Assembly (NCBI RefSeq): GCF_027580225.2 | Contig: NC_073356.2 | Location: 10,865,001-10,929,000 of the forward strand | From: Misgurnus anguillicaudatus | Taxonomy: Eukaryota > Chordata > Actinopteri > Cypriniformes > Cobitidae | DNA length: 64,000 nt | Reading direction: 5' to 3' | Part shown: positions 1 through 12,400 of the stretch, piece by piece | Layout: every line of letters starts with the position of its first letter | How positions within the stretch are numbered: position 1 is the first letter of the stretch | Translations under genes and position numbers: made by a program | The notes under the pieces: model-generated | Told to the model about the DNA's origin: nothing | Databases searched by the model: none | Seen by the model: the letters and a program-made list of their open reading frames with translations, nothing else

Positions 1-391
1 CTATTTAAAACTTGACTCTTCTGTAGTTACATTGTGTATTAAGACCGACGGAAAATTAAAAGTTGCGATTTTCTTGGCAGATATGACTAGGAACTATACT
101 CTCATTCTGGCGTAATAATCAAGGACTTTGCTGTCGTAACATGGCTGCAGCGGGCGCAATGATATTACGCAGCACCTGAAAATAGTCCACTGCTATTGAA
201 AGTAACCAAGGGCACTATTTTCAGTGCGTCATATCACTATGCCTGCTGCAGCCATGTTACGACAGCAAAATCCTTGATTATTACGCCAGAATGAGAGTAT
301 AGTTCCTAGCCATATCTGCCTAGAAAATCGCAACTTTTAATTTTCTGTCGATCCCAGTACACAATGTAACAAAGAGTCAAGTTTTGAATAG
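1..391. mobile_element. Palindromic MITE, possibly cut by window edge
   Basis: The two halves are imperfect reverse complements across almost the whole length. The left half opens with ctatttaaaacttgactctt and the right half closes with aagagtcaagttttgaatag. Both arms share the segments aggaactatactctcattc and cgtaacatggctgcagc in opposite orientation, with the turn near position 195. No coding sequence is visible. The whole element can fold into one long hairpin, as expected for a non-autonomous DNA transposon. The left end lies at the window edge, so no target duplication can be tested. It resembles the element around 1560-1960 in its aggaactata and ggcgtaata blocks. Confidence 0.75.
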
Positions 392-427
392 GAAAAATAT
401 TGAAACTCTTTAGTTATTTTCATTACA

Positions 428-662
428 TCATGAACCAAGTGCATCATGTGTCTTGTCAAAGTACGTACCTGCTGCACATGCATTAAAAGGATTTAGGATA
501 AAAGATAAACTTATGATTACAAAATACTTGCAAAACACTAACACTAAACTCTGATTACACATGAGTTTACATGACAAACCACACACATGACGGGCTAAAT
601 ACATTTTGTGACGAGCGTCACATCGTGCGCCCTCGAAAAAGAAGTCACCGACCGCCACCACG
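428..662 (-). mobile_element. Degenerate hAT-type MITE remnant
   Basis: Read on the minus strand, this segment matches the better preserved element at 36918-37311. Shared blocks include the ggtgactt start region, the gcgcacgatg-like block and the string tagcccgtcatgtgtgtgg. The plus-strand left part also resembles the internal block with gtgcctgctgc. The terminal CAGTGGCAGC repeats are lost or altered, so the copy is truncated. An open frame of 94 codons crosses it on the minus strand, but it simply follows the repeat and is not a gene. Confidence 0.55.
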
Positions 663-1559
663 TATTCTTTCACTTTAGCAATGACTAAAGAAAACAAAAT
701 AATGATGTTCACCAGATTTATGTCCTTATAAATAAAAAAGAGGAATTGATTGCTCTAATCCGAGTAAGAAAAATAGTCACAGACATCGAACAGAACCAGT
801 ATATAGCCTTTGAAATATACTCTGCATTTTTCTCTGTTAAGGAAAGGCATATTGGATGCGCTGAACTTCATTGCAGTTTTTTTTTTCGGGGCTCTGTGGG
901 ATTTGAATATTTCATTATAAAGAATAATGAAACTAGAAACTCAAACAGAATAGAGCAAGTAGGAGGATAATTTTCACGCTGACACTGTTTCTCATAAACC
1001 ATAAACTTCATTGAAAACAAGGCAAATATGTCAAGTGGGGTCTAATGGATTTCCAGAATAAAGTGTTATCAAATGTTTCTGGAGCTGCAGCTAGATGTTT
1101 TCATTATGTTTTTGTAAATTTATTTCATTAATACTTTGAAAGACACTTGTTATAATGTAAAGATTTAGGGGGGAAAAACTTATTAGTAAGAGTAAAGAGT
1201 ACAGAGAAGATAGTGTGTAATGTTTTTTATTTTATCAGTGCTTTAACCTGTTAACCTGAATCCTGGCTTTTGAAACCCCTCAAATTTGTGTATCAACGCT
1301 ACCCATTGGCCAGAGCTGTCTTACCCGGACATTAACTCGTACCTCATCATGTCAACAGGGAAGCCAGTGAATGATTTATTTAGTATTTGAAAGTTACTTT
1401 GCATTTATATTATATATTATGTGTTTATATTTGCAGTACTGAGTGCACTTTTCCATCCAGCCATACAACTAACTGGCTTAGCGATATTTCCAGCAATCAC
1501 TGGGTAGCATTGTTACACAAAATTGACACTGGGAGAATGAAAGGGACATGTTTTTATGT
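663..1559. other. Unassigned AT-rich sequence
   Basis: I see no recognisable gene, RNA or transposon terminus here. The sequence is AT-rich with short T and A runs. Short open frames such as 746-970 have no family resemblance. Confidence 0.5.
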
Positions 1560-1960
1560 TTAAATTTGTTGATGTATTCGCACTCTATTGCAGAAAGGGT
1601 GGACAATTTCTCAACGTGTTTGATCTGAGTGATTTACGCCTGCCGACTGCTACGAATGTTGCTTTGTTCCGCTATTTTGTATGAAAGTCTATGGGAAGTA
1701 GAGGTCTTCACGGGTCTAAGCGGATTTAAAAGAGGAACTATATTTTATGGCGTAATAGCACTTTTGGGAGTACTTCGACTAGCCTGAAAAGTGCGGACTT
1801 TTCAGGCTAGTCGAAGTACTCCCAAAAGTGCTATTACGCCATAAAATATAGTTCCTCTTTTAAATCCGCTTAGAAAAGCGCTACGTTTTATTTTGTACCA
1901 CCAAACTTGCTCGTATAACTACTCGTCTTAAATAGGAAAAACGTTGATGTGTTTGGTCAC
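1560..1960. mobile_element. MITE with a perfect 76-bp inverted repeat core
   Basis: Positions 1717-1792 and 1797-1872 are exact reverse complements, 76 bp each, separated by a 4-base loop (gcgg). The arms contain ggcgtaatagcactttt and its complement. The right flank continues into aaataggaaaaacgttgatg, which resembles the right end of the element at 1-391 (gaataggaaaaatattgaa). I infer that the two are related palindromic non-autonomous elements. The outer left arm appears truncated. The limits 1560 and 1960 are approximate. Confidence 0.7.
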
Positions 1961-2159
1961 TTCTAACTTTATCTCTAAATGGTACAATTGAATGAATGGG
2001 GCTAAGCTAAATGCTATCGAAGTGTCGCTGCGCGCTCCAGCGCTTACGGCACGCACACAGATGATAGAGGGATGTATCAACAACTCTTAGTTAAGGTAAT
2101 AACATATTTTAATATTGAAAATGAGTAGACTATTCCTTTAAGTTTAAGCTTACAACCAG

Positions 2160-2340
2160 GATTAACTGTTTCTAGAACATTGTTTTTCACATATCATGTC
2201 CTTCTGATTTTAGGGTTTGGTTATGGTTAGGGTTGGGGTTTGGGGTGGGTTTAGGTTTTATTTAGAAAAACGTTGTCCTTGGGTCAACACAATATGTTGC
2301 CCTGAGGACATCTCTCACTTGGCAAAATCAGTTAGAGCGG
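2160..2340. repeat. GGTTAGGGTT-rich dispersed repeat fragment
   Basis: The segment has a gggtttggttatggttagggt-type run flanked by ttgtttttcacatatcatgtcct and aaaaacgttgtccttgggt. Such a centre is common inside fish MITEs; related centres occur in this window at 36840-36880 and 62940-63060. Limits are approximate and no target duplication was found. Confidence 0.35.
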
Positions 2341-2349
2341 TAAATTAAT

Positions 2350-2860
2350 ATGAATGTTTTTTTCGAACGGACCCGAAGACCCGAACTATCTCGCGTGTCT
2401 GCTTCAATGTCCTTTACAAACCTCTCCTCTGTTTGCCAAGAGCGCTTGCGACATTGTGTGGCTGGCGGTAGGTTAATTTTCGTTGAGACAGACAAGTTAG
2501 TCAATTTTAAATGTACATTTTAGCTTATTTTAATGTACGGTTAACTTGGTGTCGTCATCAGATAACAAAGTAAAACAAAAGGAGCAGCTCGCCAAATTGG
2601 TTGCGAGACCTGCTGGGTTTCGTTCTGTCTGACTGCTGCTTGCGGGGCTGCAGACTGCACACACGTCGGTGCCGTTTAACATTCGGGTCCAGATGGGTTA
2701 AAAAAAGTTGCCACTGGTTCGAACTCGGGTCTAATTTTCCCGGGTTTGTCTCGGGTCGGGTCTTTCTTAAAAAAAAAAAATATTTATGCACGTCGGTTTC
2801 GGGTATAAAGTGATTCGGGTAATTTCAGGTCAGGTACATTTCTTTGGACCCGCAAAGACC
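2350..2860. repeat. Degenerate repeat with cgggt/acccg blocks
   Basis: The left part carries acccgaagacccgaac and the right part carries cgggtcgggtctttc and further cgggt blocks, giving an overall inverted layout. This resembles decayed ends of hAT-like fish elements, but no clean terminal repeat or 8-bp duplication is visible. Short frames on both strands here are not convincing genes. Confidence 0.3.
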
Positions 2861-3120
2861 TCTTAGGGGAAGTCTACCTTGTTTTCCCCTAAAAAGTGGG
2901 CGTGAATTCTATGACGTTGTGCTGGTTTTGTGTATTGTATGCTATTTATACTAAAGTCTATGCTCGATTAGCTTAGCATTATAAATATAGAGTATTGTTA
3001 TGAATACTTGACATAGCGTAAAGAACACAGATAAACCATATATCATCTCAATCGTGTTTATTGTCTCCATGCTTCAAAACATCAAAACATCTTCATTTGC
3101 CTGTTATTGAACAAAACAGT

Positions 3121-3469
3121 GGCTGTTTCTCAATTCCAAGAACGCAAAGAACAGATTTGCGTTCTCGTGGAGATTGGTCTTGCCAGGCGACCTTGGAAGA
3201 ACAAACTCAGAAGGTTGCGAAAACACAGAACACATTTGTGAGAATTGAGATATGTGCGATCTTCCTGTTGGTCACCTGACCTCCCCAGATTTCAGCGAGC
3301 AAGTTTGCACTTGATGCATCCTCGACATTGAGAACACATCCGGGTATTTTCATGCATCCTCTGTACTTGTGTTCTTGAGAATTGGAATTGAACTTCGACG
3401 GTTAATGATGTAGTAGAGCGAGAACACAAGGACGCAAGATCGCTGAAGAACGCATATTGAGAAACAGCC
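3121..3469. mobile_element. MITE with GGCTGTTTCTCAAT ends and 3-bp TSD
   Basis: The element begins ggctgtttctcaat at 3121-3134 and ends attgagaaacagcc at 3456-3469, a perfect 14-bp terminal inverted repeat. It is flanked by agt at 3118-3120 and agt at 3470-3472, a 3-bp target duplication. It has no coding capacity and repeats the motif of jumbled c/g-a-a-c-a-c-a near both ends. The same family occurs at 19470-19840. A 3-bp duplication would fit PIF/Harbinger-like transposition, but the superfamily is not proven. Confidence 0.8.
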
Positions 3470-3472
3470 AGT

Positions 3473-4064
3473 GATCTGCATGTGACTATTCATGGACACG
3501 TCTGACCTCTGAAACTACTATTTTCTTCTATGTGTGTCATAACAAGACTTTCTGGCCCTATAGACCTTTTGCGTGTTTGCAAACAGAGATGACGTTTTTT
3601 GTTGGCGGAGCCCAACTGGTGGCAGAAAGTGAATGCTTCTCAATAGCTGTGTGAAGTGTTTTAGCATTAAACTGTGATTTTTAAGTATCCGGTGTTCTGT
3701 AGAAGTCAGTTTCCCCTATATTTCTCTGAAGTGTAATGTTTCTTATAACGTTTTCACCAAGTTAGGTTTATTTTTTAAATAAATTAAAAGTTTAAATGGC
3801 TTGGCTACTAATTGTGTGCATGTATGTAATCTATATGTATTGTTCTTTATTGGTAAATCAATTATTTTTACAGTATGAATCGCTGAAGTACTTATAAGAG
3901 CAATACTATCATGTATTCTGTATAATATCATTTATTAAATATTTCATCATTTCCTGTTTTCAATTTCTTCCTTATATTTTTAGCCCATGCGTTTGTTCTA
4001 AAACTATTATGTTTACATACAAATGAATTTGTATAGGCCTGTTTATATATTATTAACACTTTAC

Positions 4065-4066
<2 letters not shown>
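3473..4066. other. Unassigned sequence
   Basis: No gene or clear transposon terminus is visible. Open frames on the minus strand at 3743-3931 are short and unremarkable. Confidence 0.45.

Positions 4067-4140
<74 letters not shown>
4067..4140. repeat. (TG)37 microsatellite
   Basis: An uninterrupted run of 37 TG dinucleotides, ended by cgctatg. On the complementary strand it yields a poly-His/Thr frame that is an artefact of the repeat. Pure runs of this length are typically length-polymorphic in fish. Confidence 0.97.
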
Positions 4141-4143
<3 letters not shown>

Positions 4144-4640
4144 TATGTTTATATATTTATTAGTAAACATCATAATTTAGAACAAGCAGGAAGAAGACAG
4201 ACTAAGATATAAGGTAAAAAGAAGTAATAGAAAACGGAAAAAATACGAAAACTTTAATAAATGGTAATATTATTGATATTATGAACTAATTCAAATCTTT
4301 AATCTTTCTAAATAAATTATAAATTTTACGTGATGAAAACGCTATAAGAGACACATATCAGACTTCAAAAGAACTCCGGATATCTTCTCTAACTATTTTC
4401 TATTCAAATTATTAAAAGATTTTCAGATGATTTCATCACTCCAGTCTGTCCGGTTGAGGGCTTTTATTGCAACCATAAACACCTGCGTTTATCTTCAAAT
4501 GGTGTCTTCGACGACAGTATATTATATAAATGAAGGTCATCTATTTTGGCATTCCTATTCTGACACTCAACAGCACAACAAAACATTTTCTAGTGAGTTA
4601 TATTGTTCGTTTCACTCGTGTCTCATTCATTTCCACAGTT
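4141..4640. other. Unassigned AT-rich sequence
   Basis: The sequence is AT-rich with no recognisable gene. The frame at 4427-4726 runs partly into the adjacent MITE end and has no family resemblance. Confidence 0.4.
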
Positions 4641-5003
4641 TTTCTGCCACCACATGCGCTCGTGACGTAACTGTGACGTCGACTCGCAAAAGGTCTATAG
4701 CGCCCTCCGGCTTCACGTATGAATGAAACAGACTGAGTGTGAATGACTGTAGACTCCAGCTGCTCATATCGCTGTGCTTGGAATAAATATGTACTAAATA
4801 TTACCCTCCCAGCAGAAATTTTAAGTAAACATATAAAATTGAATCAATATTTCTCCAAATATGCACACTTTGAATTAAAACCCTGATGGATGTTGTTTTA
4901 TCGAGTGCTTTCATTACGATCATGTAGGAGTATTTTTTTTAGGTTGTTGCAATTAGCAATCTCATCACTAGATGCCGCTACAAAATTCATACTGCACCTT
5001 TAA
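4640..5003 (-). mobile_element. TTAA-type MITE, one end preserved
   Basis: The sequence ends ctcatcactagatgccgct followed by actgcaccttTAA, with TTAA at 5000-5003. This is the terminus style of a fish MITE that I recognise as starting TTAAAGGTGCAGT on its own strand. The other end is not identifiable, so the left limit is approximate. It carries no coding sequence. It also contains a tgacgtaactgtgacgtcg block at about 4671-4690. Confidence 0.45.
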
Positions 5004-6137
5004 AAAGTGCTTGTGTGCTGTCTTTAAAACTAAACTTAATATTTTGACTTTGATATTCAAATGAAATGAGATTTAATGCAGCGCTACTGTATAAATAAAT
5101 ACCTTTTGGTTCACTTTTTATTGTGCATAATATGGATATCAGCTAAATTTGATTCGGGTATTAAGATGCAGTGAGTACATTGTCCAATTTGATCAGTAAT
5201 TTCAGAAATGTGATGTTCTGTCCCCAGCAGCCTCTCCTGGTTGGATGAAATCTAAACCTTGCCAAAGCAGGTGTTGGGCTGAATATTCATTAGGCTCTGT
5301 TACGCTGTTGTGTAAGGAAGAAGGTACATCGGTATGAGAGAAATCAGAAAATCGATGCGCTCCCTCCCTGCCTCGTTCACCTCTGGTTAGCCACGGTGGA
5401 TTAATCCACTGCAATGCAATCTACTGCGGCTGTATCAGATTACACAGGCCGAAATCTCAGACAAGGCCTTGCTAATAGATAATACATGCAGTCCTGAGAG
5501 ATGCGAGGAAACCACTGCAGCGATAAATATTGTCTTGCTACAAAAGGATGAGCAAGGTTGGAAAGAGAAAGAGAGAGGGGCATGGGCGTGGATCGATATT
5601 TGCCTTGAGACGTATGGAGAGAGTCAGGCAGTTAAAGCTGTCCTTTATTTGTTTGTGAATTGTATTGCTGTTTTTTTCTTTGGCCTTCTTCCACGTATTA
5701 ACTGAGGCAAATATATTATCAATCCTCTAGAGGGGAATCGATAAGGTTTATCACAGAAGCAAGGTGATCTACAGTCCAGCTTAGGAAGAAACAATCATTT
5801 CGCCATATAATGCAGGATCTAACCTTTTTTTTTTATTTGGCATACACACCGTGCTGTCAAAACAAACCCCGTTTACATGGATCTAAGGAAACTACTACAA
5901 ATGCTGTATTATGCATGCCAGGCCAATATATTTAGCAATGTTACTTTGTAAAGAAACACTACACCTGTGCGCCAATACACATTGTTTTACAGAGCAATAC
6001 TTACAAACAACCAAGAACACATGGCATTAAACTTAGCTAGAAAAGCATTGATTAACTCCATATCTTGTGTAGCACAAACACAGATCTGTAGACCAACATT
6101 GTGGTTATGGTTGTCAATCGTGCATGCCTTTAGACCA
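5004..6137. other. Unassigned sequence of normal complexity
   Basis: There is no transposon terminus or gene that I can recognise. The stretch 5200-5470 has higher GC and mixed complexity, including a ggattaatcc block, and could be conserved non-coding DNA. That is only a guess from sequence texture. Confidence 0.3.
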
Positions 6138-6200
6138 GGGGTGGCAAAACTGACCTGTCAGCAATAATATCTGGCCCGCACCCGCAGCCAGATTATTTTT
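6138..6200 (+). mobile_element. hAT-like terminus fragment (CAGGGGTGGCAAA)
   Basis: The string caggggtggcaaaactgacc followed by ctggcccgcaccc resembles the left end of Charlie-like hAT elements. The matching right end was not found nearby, so this is a fragment or a solo end. Confidence 0.4.
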
Positions 6201-6259
6201 TATAGAGGCTGGTTCTGAAATAGATATGTCAGGACAACAACATTTTACTCATAAAAGCT

Positions 6260-6426
6260 GTGTTCGACTTCACGTGGCGCTGCAAGAACCAACATGTGGA
6301 TCACATCAGAGTGCCATGAGAGCGATTTATAATCAGACTCCTTCGTATGATTTGTTGAATCATTTATGCGGTACTTTGATGTCCTCCAGCTGTTTGTTCT
6401 TGCAGTGTTGCGTGAAGTCGAACACA
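6260..6426. mobile_element. Short MITE with GTGTTCGACTTCACG ends
   Basis: The left end gtgttcgacttcacg at 6260-6274 and the right end cgtgaagtcgaacac at 6411-6425 are reverse complements. The inner segments tgcaagaac and gttcttgca extend the inverted repeat with one interruption. It is non-coding. I could not define a target duplication. Confidence 0.65.
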
Positions 6427-6441
6427 CCTAATCACTTTGCC

Positions 6442-6700
6442 TTAAAGCAACACTATGTAGTTTCCATGTAAAAATTACTTACAACTCCCCCATGTGGTTG
6501 AAAAGCACAACAGTGCCTAGTATCAGCAGGCAGGGGGGGGCTGTGTTTCCTACCCTCCACCACCACTTTCAGAGTGTGCTTGTAGCAGCTAGGAGGCTGC
6601 TCAGGTTGCAGCAACAGTACAATTTGTCCAGTTAAAAGTTGTTCTAAACTTTTATGTAGCCACGCAACAATAATTTCAGCTGCATGCATTCACTGTATAC
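6442..6700 (+). mobile_element. TTAA-type MITE, left end only
   Basis: TTAA at 6442-6445 is followed by agcaacactatgtagtttcc and ctcccccatgtggttg, a terminus style common in cyprinid TTAA elements. The right end is not recognised, so the end coordinate is approximate. Confidence 0.45.
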
Positions 6701-6870
6701 AGCGGGACGTGATGTTGTGATTTTTTCGAACGGATTCTTAACCTAAAATGCACCGCAATGCAAGTGATGCAAACCAAATGCAGCGTTCTATTGAAAATGA
6801 ATGTATGTATTTCTGCCGTACCAAAATGCAATGAAGCAACTGAACGTCTGAGTGGGGTGTCACTCTTCCT

Positions 6871-6927
6871 CACACACAGCACGCGTGCACACACAAACAA
6901 AGGTGCACGTGCGCGCACACACACAGG
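6871..6927. repeat. Degenerate CA/GC-rich simple repeat
   Basis: The run is a degenerate alternation of ca and gc dinucleotides (cacacac, gcgcgcac). Alternating purine-pyrimidine tracts of this kind can adopt Z-DNA, but nothing else supports a function here. It generates short overlapping frames on both strands. Confidence 0.7.
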
Positions 6928-7129
6928 TTGTTACCATAGCAAATAGGCTCACCCCAGAAATGATATATTATTTGTTAGTAATGGTAAATGCTGCAGGTGT
7001 AGAAATGTACATAAACCAGATATTTACTTTGATGTCAGGGCTAGATTACAGCATGAAACCTGTTGTGCATATTAATAAATTAAAGTGCTTAATTGTTGAC
7101 ACTGGCACTTATAAACACTAAATGGGTAA

Positions 7130-7347
7130 AAATTGAAATAAATAGGATTATTTTTTGGAGCCAAATACCTCTTTTTTAGAAATAAAAGCCAAATGCTTGA
7201 ACATTTTACAGCCACGTCATTTTCGTTATGCATTATTTGTTTTGGTTGTTAAAAAACACACACAAAATTTTATCCGATTACTCGATTAATTGATTGATTC
7301 AGTGCTAGATTAATCGATTACAAAAAGAATTGATAGCTGCAGCCCTA
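7130..7347 (-). mobile_element. hAT-like MITE end (TAGGGCTGCAGC)
   Basis: The right boundary gctgcagcccta preceded by ccgattactcgattaattg and attaatcgatt is the usual end of fish hAT elements reading TAGGGCTGCA on the other strand. The opposite end and the 8-bp duplication are not visible. The left limit is approximate. Confidence 0.5.
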
Positions 7348-7541
7348 ATCAACACGTAACTTCTGGTAAACTCCGCTAATAATAAATAACAACAAAGTTC
7401 TTTAAACGTAGTTTATTTATATAACAAGCAAAATAAACAACACGTAGATTACCTAGGAAACCAAAACATTTGTTATTTTCGCAAAGTATTTGCTCAAGAG
7501 TTCAGTTTAGCAACTAGTCAGACCATTAAAAAAACTGAAAC

Positions 7542-7634
7542 CGGAAGTAAAGTTCGAACCAGACGTGTATCGCGTCACCGCACGTGCGTCCGATGAAACC
7601 TATATGACAGAACAGAAGTATCATGGCAACCAAA
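7542..7634 (+). repeat. Dispersed repeat shared with 19362-19461
   Basis: From accggaagt to atcatggcaac the sequence aligns with 19362-19461 (accggaagtt to actatggcaac), sharing gtgc-tccgat-aaac blocks in the same order. The element type is unknown. The two copies are clearly diverged. Confidence 0.45.
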
Positions 7635-7728
7635 GCGCTCAGCTGGAAAAAAAACGCTGGCAAGTGCCCACAGTTGGCATCTGCCTGGCATTTTCAGCCG
7701 CGTTTAAACGCTTTGGTGTACACACCCC
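7625..7728. mobile_element. Short degenerate inverted-repeat element
   Basis: The left side accaaagcgctcagctgg and the right side gtttaaacgctttggtg are in inverted relation through caaagcg. The right end cgctttggtgtacacacccc resembles the right end of the larger element at 63291-63815, so it may be a reduced relative. Confidence 0.35.
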
Positions 7729-7734
7729 TAATGC

Positions 7735-9469
7735 CACTTCAGAACAGTGTGATTTTTTTGTTTTTGCACTGTAGTTATTCTCCTGCAAATGATGAATTCC
7801 ATTCATTACTTCTACAGACCTAGGGGTCAACACAAGCCACGGCTAAACAGATTTCATTAACCAGGAGCGAGGCTGAGTGGGAAAAAAAGCAGTGCTAGTC
7901 GACCTTGGCTGTAAGGTTACACGTTTATTGATTGTTATCCCCTCCTTTTCATCCATGCCTTTCTTTGGCGGGCTAGCGGGTCAGCTCGATAATGTTTCGC
8001 CCTTTCTGTACAGTTTGGAGACTGTATCTTGTTATGTCTATGGGTAGAAAGGTGTAGAGATAAAAAGACTCGTATATTTGTGGTACTGCGGATTTCAGTC
8101 TATAGATCTTCGGAGTATGCAACGTCTTCCAATAAACAATGGATGTTGTAACTAGAATTGGTAGGGGGTCCTCATGTACTCTATTGTTGCCAATTAGATC
8201 TGACCATGTCAAATACAATTGTCACGCCTATTCTGCTCTTAGTTTCAATCAAAACCCAGCGACTTGTTATAAATGTTATGACGTAATGAAATCACAATTC
8301 ACACTATTTCTTGCATTATTACCCCTCTTTTTTAACTAATATGTCACTTGAAAATATATTGCATTATAGAAATATATCATGCTATGAAATTACATTGACT
8401 TCCTGCACTTAACCTTAACATTGTGTGTCTTGTATTTTATAGGCGAAAATGCTATTTTAACATTCTTGTATTGACTGCAATGCAGTGCAGTGAAAATCTC
8501 TTGGTGGTAGATCTCACTAGATTTGACTATGTTATGTGTTTTCAAAAATATATACTATAAAGCATGAAAGCTCTCTCAGAGAGACGGACCACACCAGGGG
8601 TCTCAGCCTTCACAGACAACTACAAAGAGCTGATTTTTAATCTCAGTCTGGTGCCGAGTAACATTCAATGATGTGGACTGGTGTGAGATGGAAACCATTC
8701 TTCAAGACTCCAAATACGGAGAGCAATTTAATTTGTATGTATGTAATGTACATTTCTCAGCATTCTGCATGCAGATTTGGTGTGATGCATTATTTATGAA
8801 ATCTCATAAGATAGATGGAAGAATGTGCATGTGAATGAACATTTAAGATTCCCAGGCACAGCCTCAAGACAAATGCACTCTTTAAGGAAAATGCAAACCC
8901 ATCATGCGTGAAATCTGTTTTCTGCGGGTTGTGACCTCAGTAATTCACTTTTATAATGGAATGAATAGCAGTAATTGTTATGATGAGACTGTAGTAGCCA
9001 CATCAAGTTCACACTTGGGTTATATGGGAAGACATCTTATAAGACAAATCACTGATGATATTGCTTTACTATCAATATGGTTTCTTCTAGACAAGATTAG
9101 ATGGAAAGCAGATGGAGACAGGCTTACACGTTTTCAGATTTTTGTGCTGCGATTTTCATATGTAATCTCATATGTATCCTTTAGAGTTTTACAAGAGAAC
9201 TTGCCTAAATGTCTCAAGCTGTCTCAGATCAGGCTAAACACAAAACTTTGCAATCAAGTTTGTAGCATTCTTATTTGAATGCAAAGATTTATCAGCAAAT
9301 AATGTGAACAATCTAAGCAAGCATAAAATAATTCAAATGTAAAGTCTCTTAATATACAAAAAAATAGCAATACAATATTCTTCTAGGATTAGCCATTATT
9401 TAGTCGCATATTTATAATTTCCGCAGTCATGGAATTCTTTTGATTGGCTTTCTGTATTCTAAGTACCAA
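7735..9469. other. Unassigned sequence
   Basis: No gene, RNA or terminal repeat is recognised. A 124-codon frame at 8904-9278 has no recognisable motif, no plausible splice context and ordinary AT-rich composition, so I do not call it. The right edge (gtcatggaattctttt) echoes sequence on the far side of the satellite. Confidence 0.4.
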
Positions 9470-9477
9470 TTCATAAT

Positions 9478-12400
9478 TGACCTACAGACACGACCAGTCA
9501 CAACTGACCTATTGACATGACCAATCACAACTAAACAACATGCCCGACTGATCACAACTGACCTACTGACACGACCAGTCACATTACAGAACTACATATA
9601 CGACTGATAACAACTGACCTAATGACACGACCAATCACAACTAAACAACATACTCGACCAATCACAACTGTCCTACTGACATGACCAATCACAACTGAAC
9701 TACAGATACAACTGATCACAACTGACCTACTGACATGACCAATCACAACTAAACAACATACTCGACCAATTACAACTGTCCTACTGACATGACCAATCAC
9801 AACTAAACAACATACTCGACCAATTACAACTGTCCTACTGACATGACCAGTCACAACTGTACTACAAATACAACTGATCACAACTGACCTATTGACACGA
9901 CCAATCACAACTAAACAACATACTCGACCAATCACAACTGTCCTACTGACATGACCAATCACAACTAAACATCATACACGAGGATCACAACTGACCTACT
10001 GACATGACCAATCATAACTGAACTACAGATACAAATTATCACAATTGAACTACTGACACGACCAATCACAACTAAACAACATACTCGACCAATCACAACT
10101 GTCCTACTGACATGACCAATCACAACTAAACAACATACACAATGATCACAACTGACCTACTGACATGACCAATCATAACTGAACTAAAGATACAACTGAT
10201 CACAACTGACCTATTGACACGACCAATCACAACTAAACAACATACTCAACCAATCACAACTGTCCTACTGACATGACCAATCACAACTAAACAACATACA
10301 CGATGATCACAACTGACCTACTGACATGACCAATCACAACTGAACTACAGATACAACTAATCACAACTGAACTACAGATACAACTGATCACAACTGACCT
10401 ACTGACACGACCAATCACAACTAAACAACATACTCGACCAATCACAACTGTCCTACTGACATGACCAATCACAACTAAACAACAAACACGATGATCACAA
10501 CTGACCTACTGACATGACCAATCATAACTGAACTACAGATACAAATGATCACAATTGAACTACTGACATGACCAATCACAACTAAACAACATACTCGACC
10601 AATCACAACTGCCCTACTGACATGACCAATCACAACTGAACTATATAACTGATCACAACTGACCTACTGACACAACCAATCACAACTAAACAACATACTC
10701 GACCAATCACAATTAACCTACTGACACAACAAGTCACAACTAAAAACATACTCGACCAATTACAACTGACCTACTGACACAACCAATCACAACTAAACAA
10801 CATACTCGACCAATCACAACTGCCCTACTGACATGACCAATCACAACTGAACTATATAACTGATCACAACTGACCTACTGACACAACCAATCACAACTAA
10901 ACACATACTCGACCAATCACAACTGACCTACTGACACAACAAGTCACAACTAAAAACATACTCGACCAATTACAACTGACCTACTGACACAACCAATCAC
11001 AACTGAACTAAAGATACAACTGATCACAACTGACCTATTGACACAACCAATCACAACTAAACAACATACACAATGATCACAACTGACCTACTGGCATGAC
11101 CAATCATAACTGAACTAAAGATACAACTGATCACAACTGACCTATTGACACAACCAATCACAACCAAACAACATACTCGACCAATCACAACTGACCTACT
11201 GACATGACCAATCACAACTAAACAACATACACGATGATCACAACTGACCTACTGACACGACCAATCATAACTGAACTAAATATACAACTGATCACAACTG
11301 ACCTATTGACACGACCAATCACAACTAAACAACATACTCGACCAATCTCAACTGTCCTACTGACATGACCAATCAAAACTGAACTATATAACTGATCACA
11401 GCTGACCTACTGACACAACCAATCACAACTAAACAACATACTCTACCAATCACAATTGACCTACTGACACAACAAGTCATAACTAAACAACATACTCGAC
11501 CAATTACAACTGACCTACTGACACAACCAATCACAACTGAACTAAAGATACAACTGATCACAACAGACCTATTGACACAACCAATCACAACTGACCTATT
11601 GACACAACCAATCACAACTAAACAACATACTCGACCAATCACAACTGTCCTACTGACATGACCAATCACAACTAAACAACATACACAATGATCACAACTG
11701 ACCTACTGACATGACCAATCATAACTGAACTAAAGATACAACTGATCACAACTGACCTATTGACATGACCAATCACAACTAAACAACATACTCAACCAAT
11801 CACAACTGTCCTATTGACATGACTAATCACAACTAAACAACATACTCAACCAATCACAACTGACCTACTGACATGACCAATCACAACTGAACTACAGATA
11901 CAACTGATCACAACTGACCTACTGACACGACCAATCACAACTAAACAACATACTCGACCAATCACAACTGCCCTACTGACATGACCAATCACAACTGAAC
12001 TATATAACTGATCACAACTGACCTACTGACACAACCAATCACAACTAAACACATACTCGACCAATCACAACTGACCTACTGACACAACAAGTCACAACTA
12101 AAAACATACTCGACCAATTACAACTGACCTACTGACACAACCAATCACAACTGAACTAAAGATACAACTGATCACAACTGACCTATTGACACAACCAATC
12201 ACAACTAAAAAACATACACAATGATCACAACTGACCTACTGGCATGACCAATCATAACTGAACTAAAGATACAACTGATCACAACTGACCTATTGACACG
12301 ACCAATCACAACCAAACAACATACTCGACCAATCACAACTGACCTACTTACATGACCAATCACAACTAAACAACATACACGATGATCACAACTGACCTAC

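Noticed and set aside
3928..4173. Thr-His repeat open frame on the minus strand
   Set aside because: Artefact of the TG microsatellite.
8904..9278. 124-codon open frame
   Set aside because: No motif, no signal of a family, AT-rich composition like the surroundings, and no splice or promoter context.
9579..9962. 127-codon minus-strand frame with 9-residue repeats (and similar frames to 15674)
   Set aside because: It follows from a 27-bp repeat period that is a multiple of three. There is no start context, no promoter, and 23- and 26-bp variants break the frame repeatedly.
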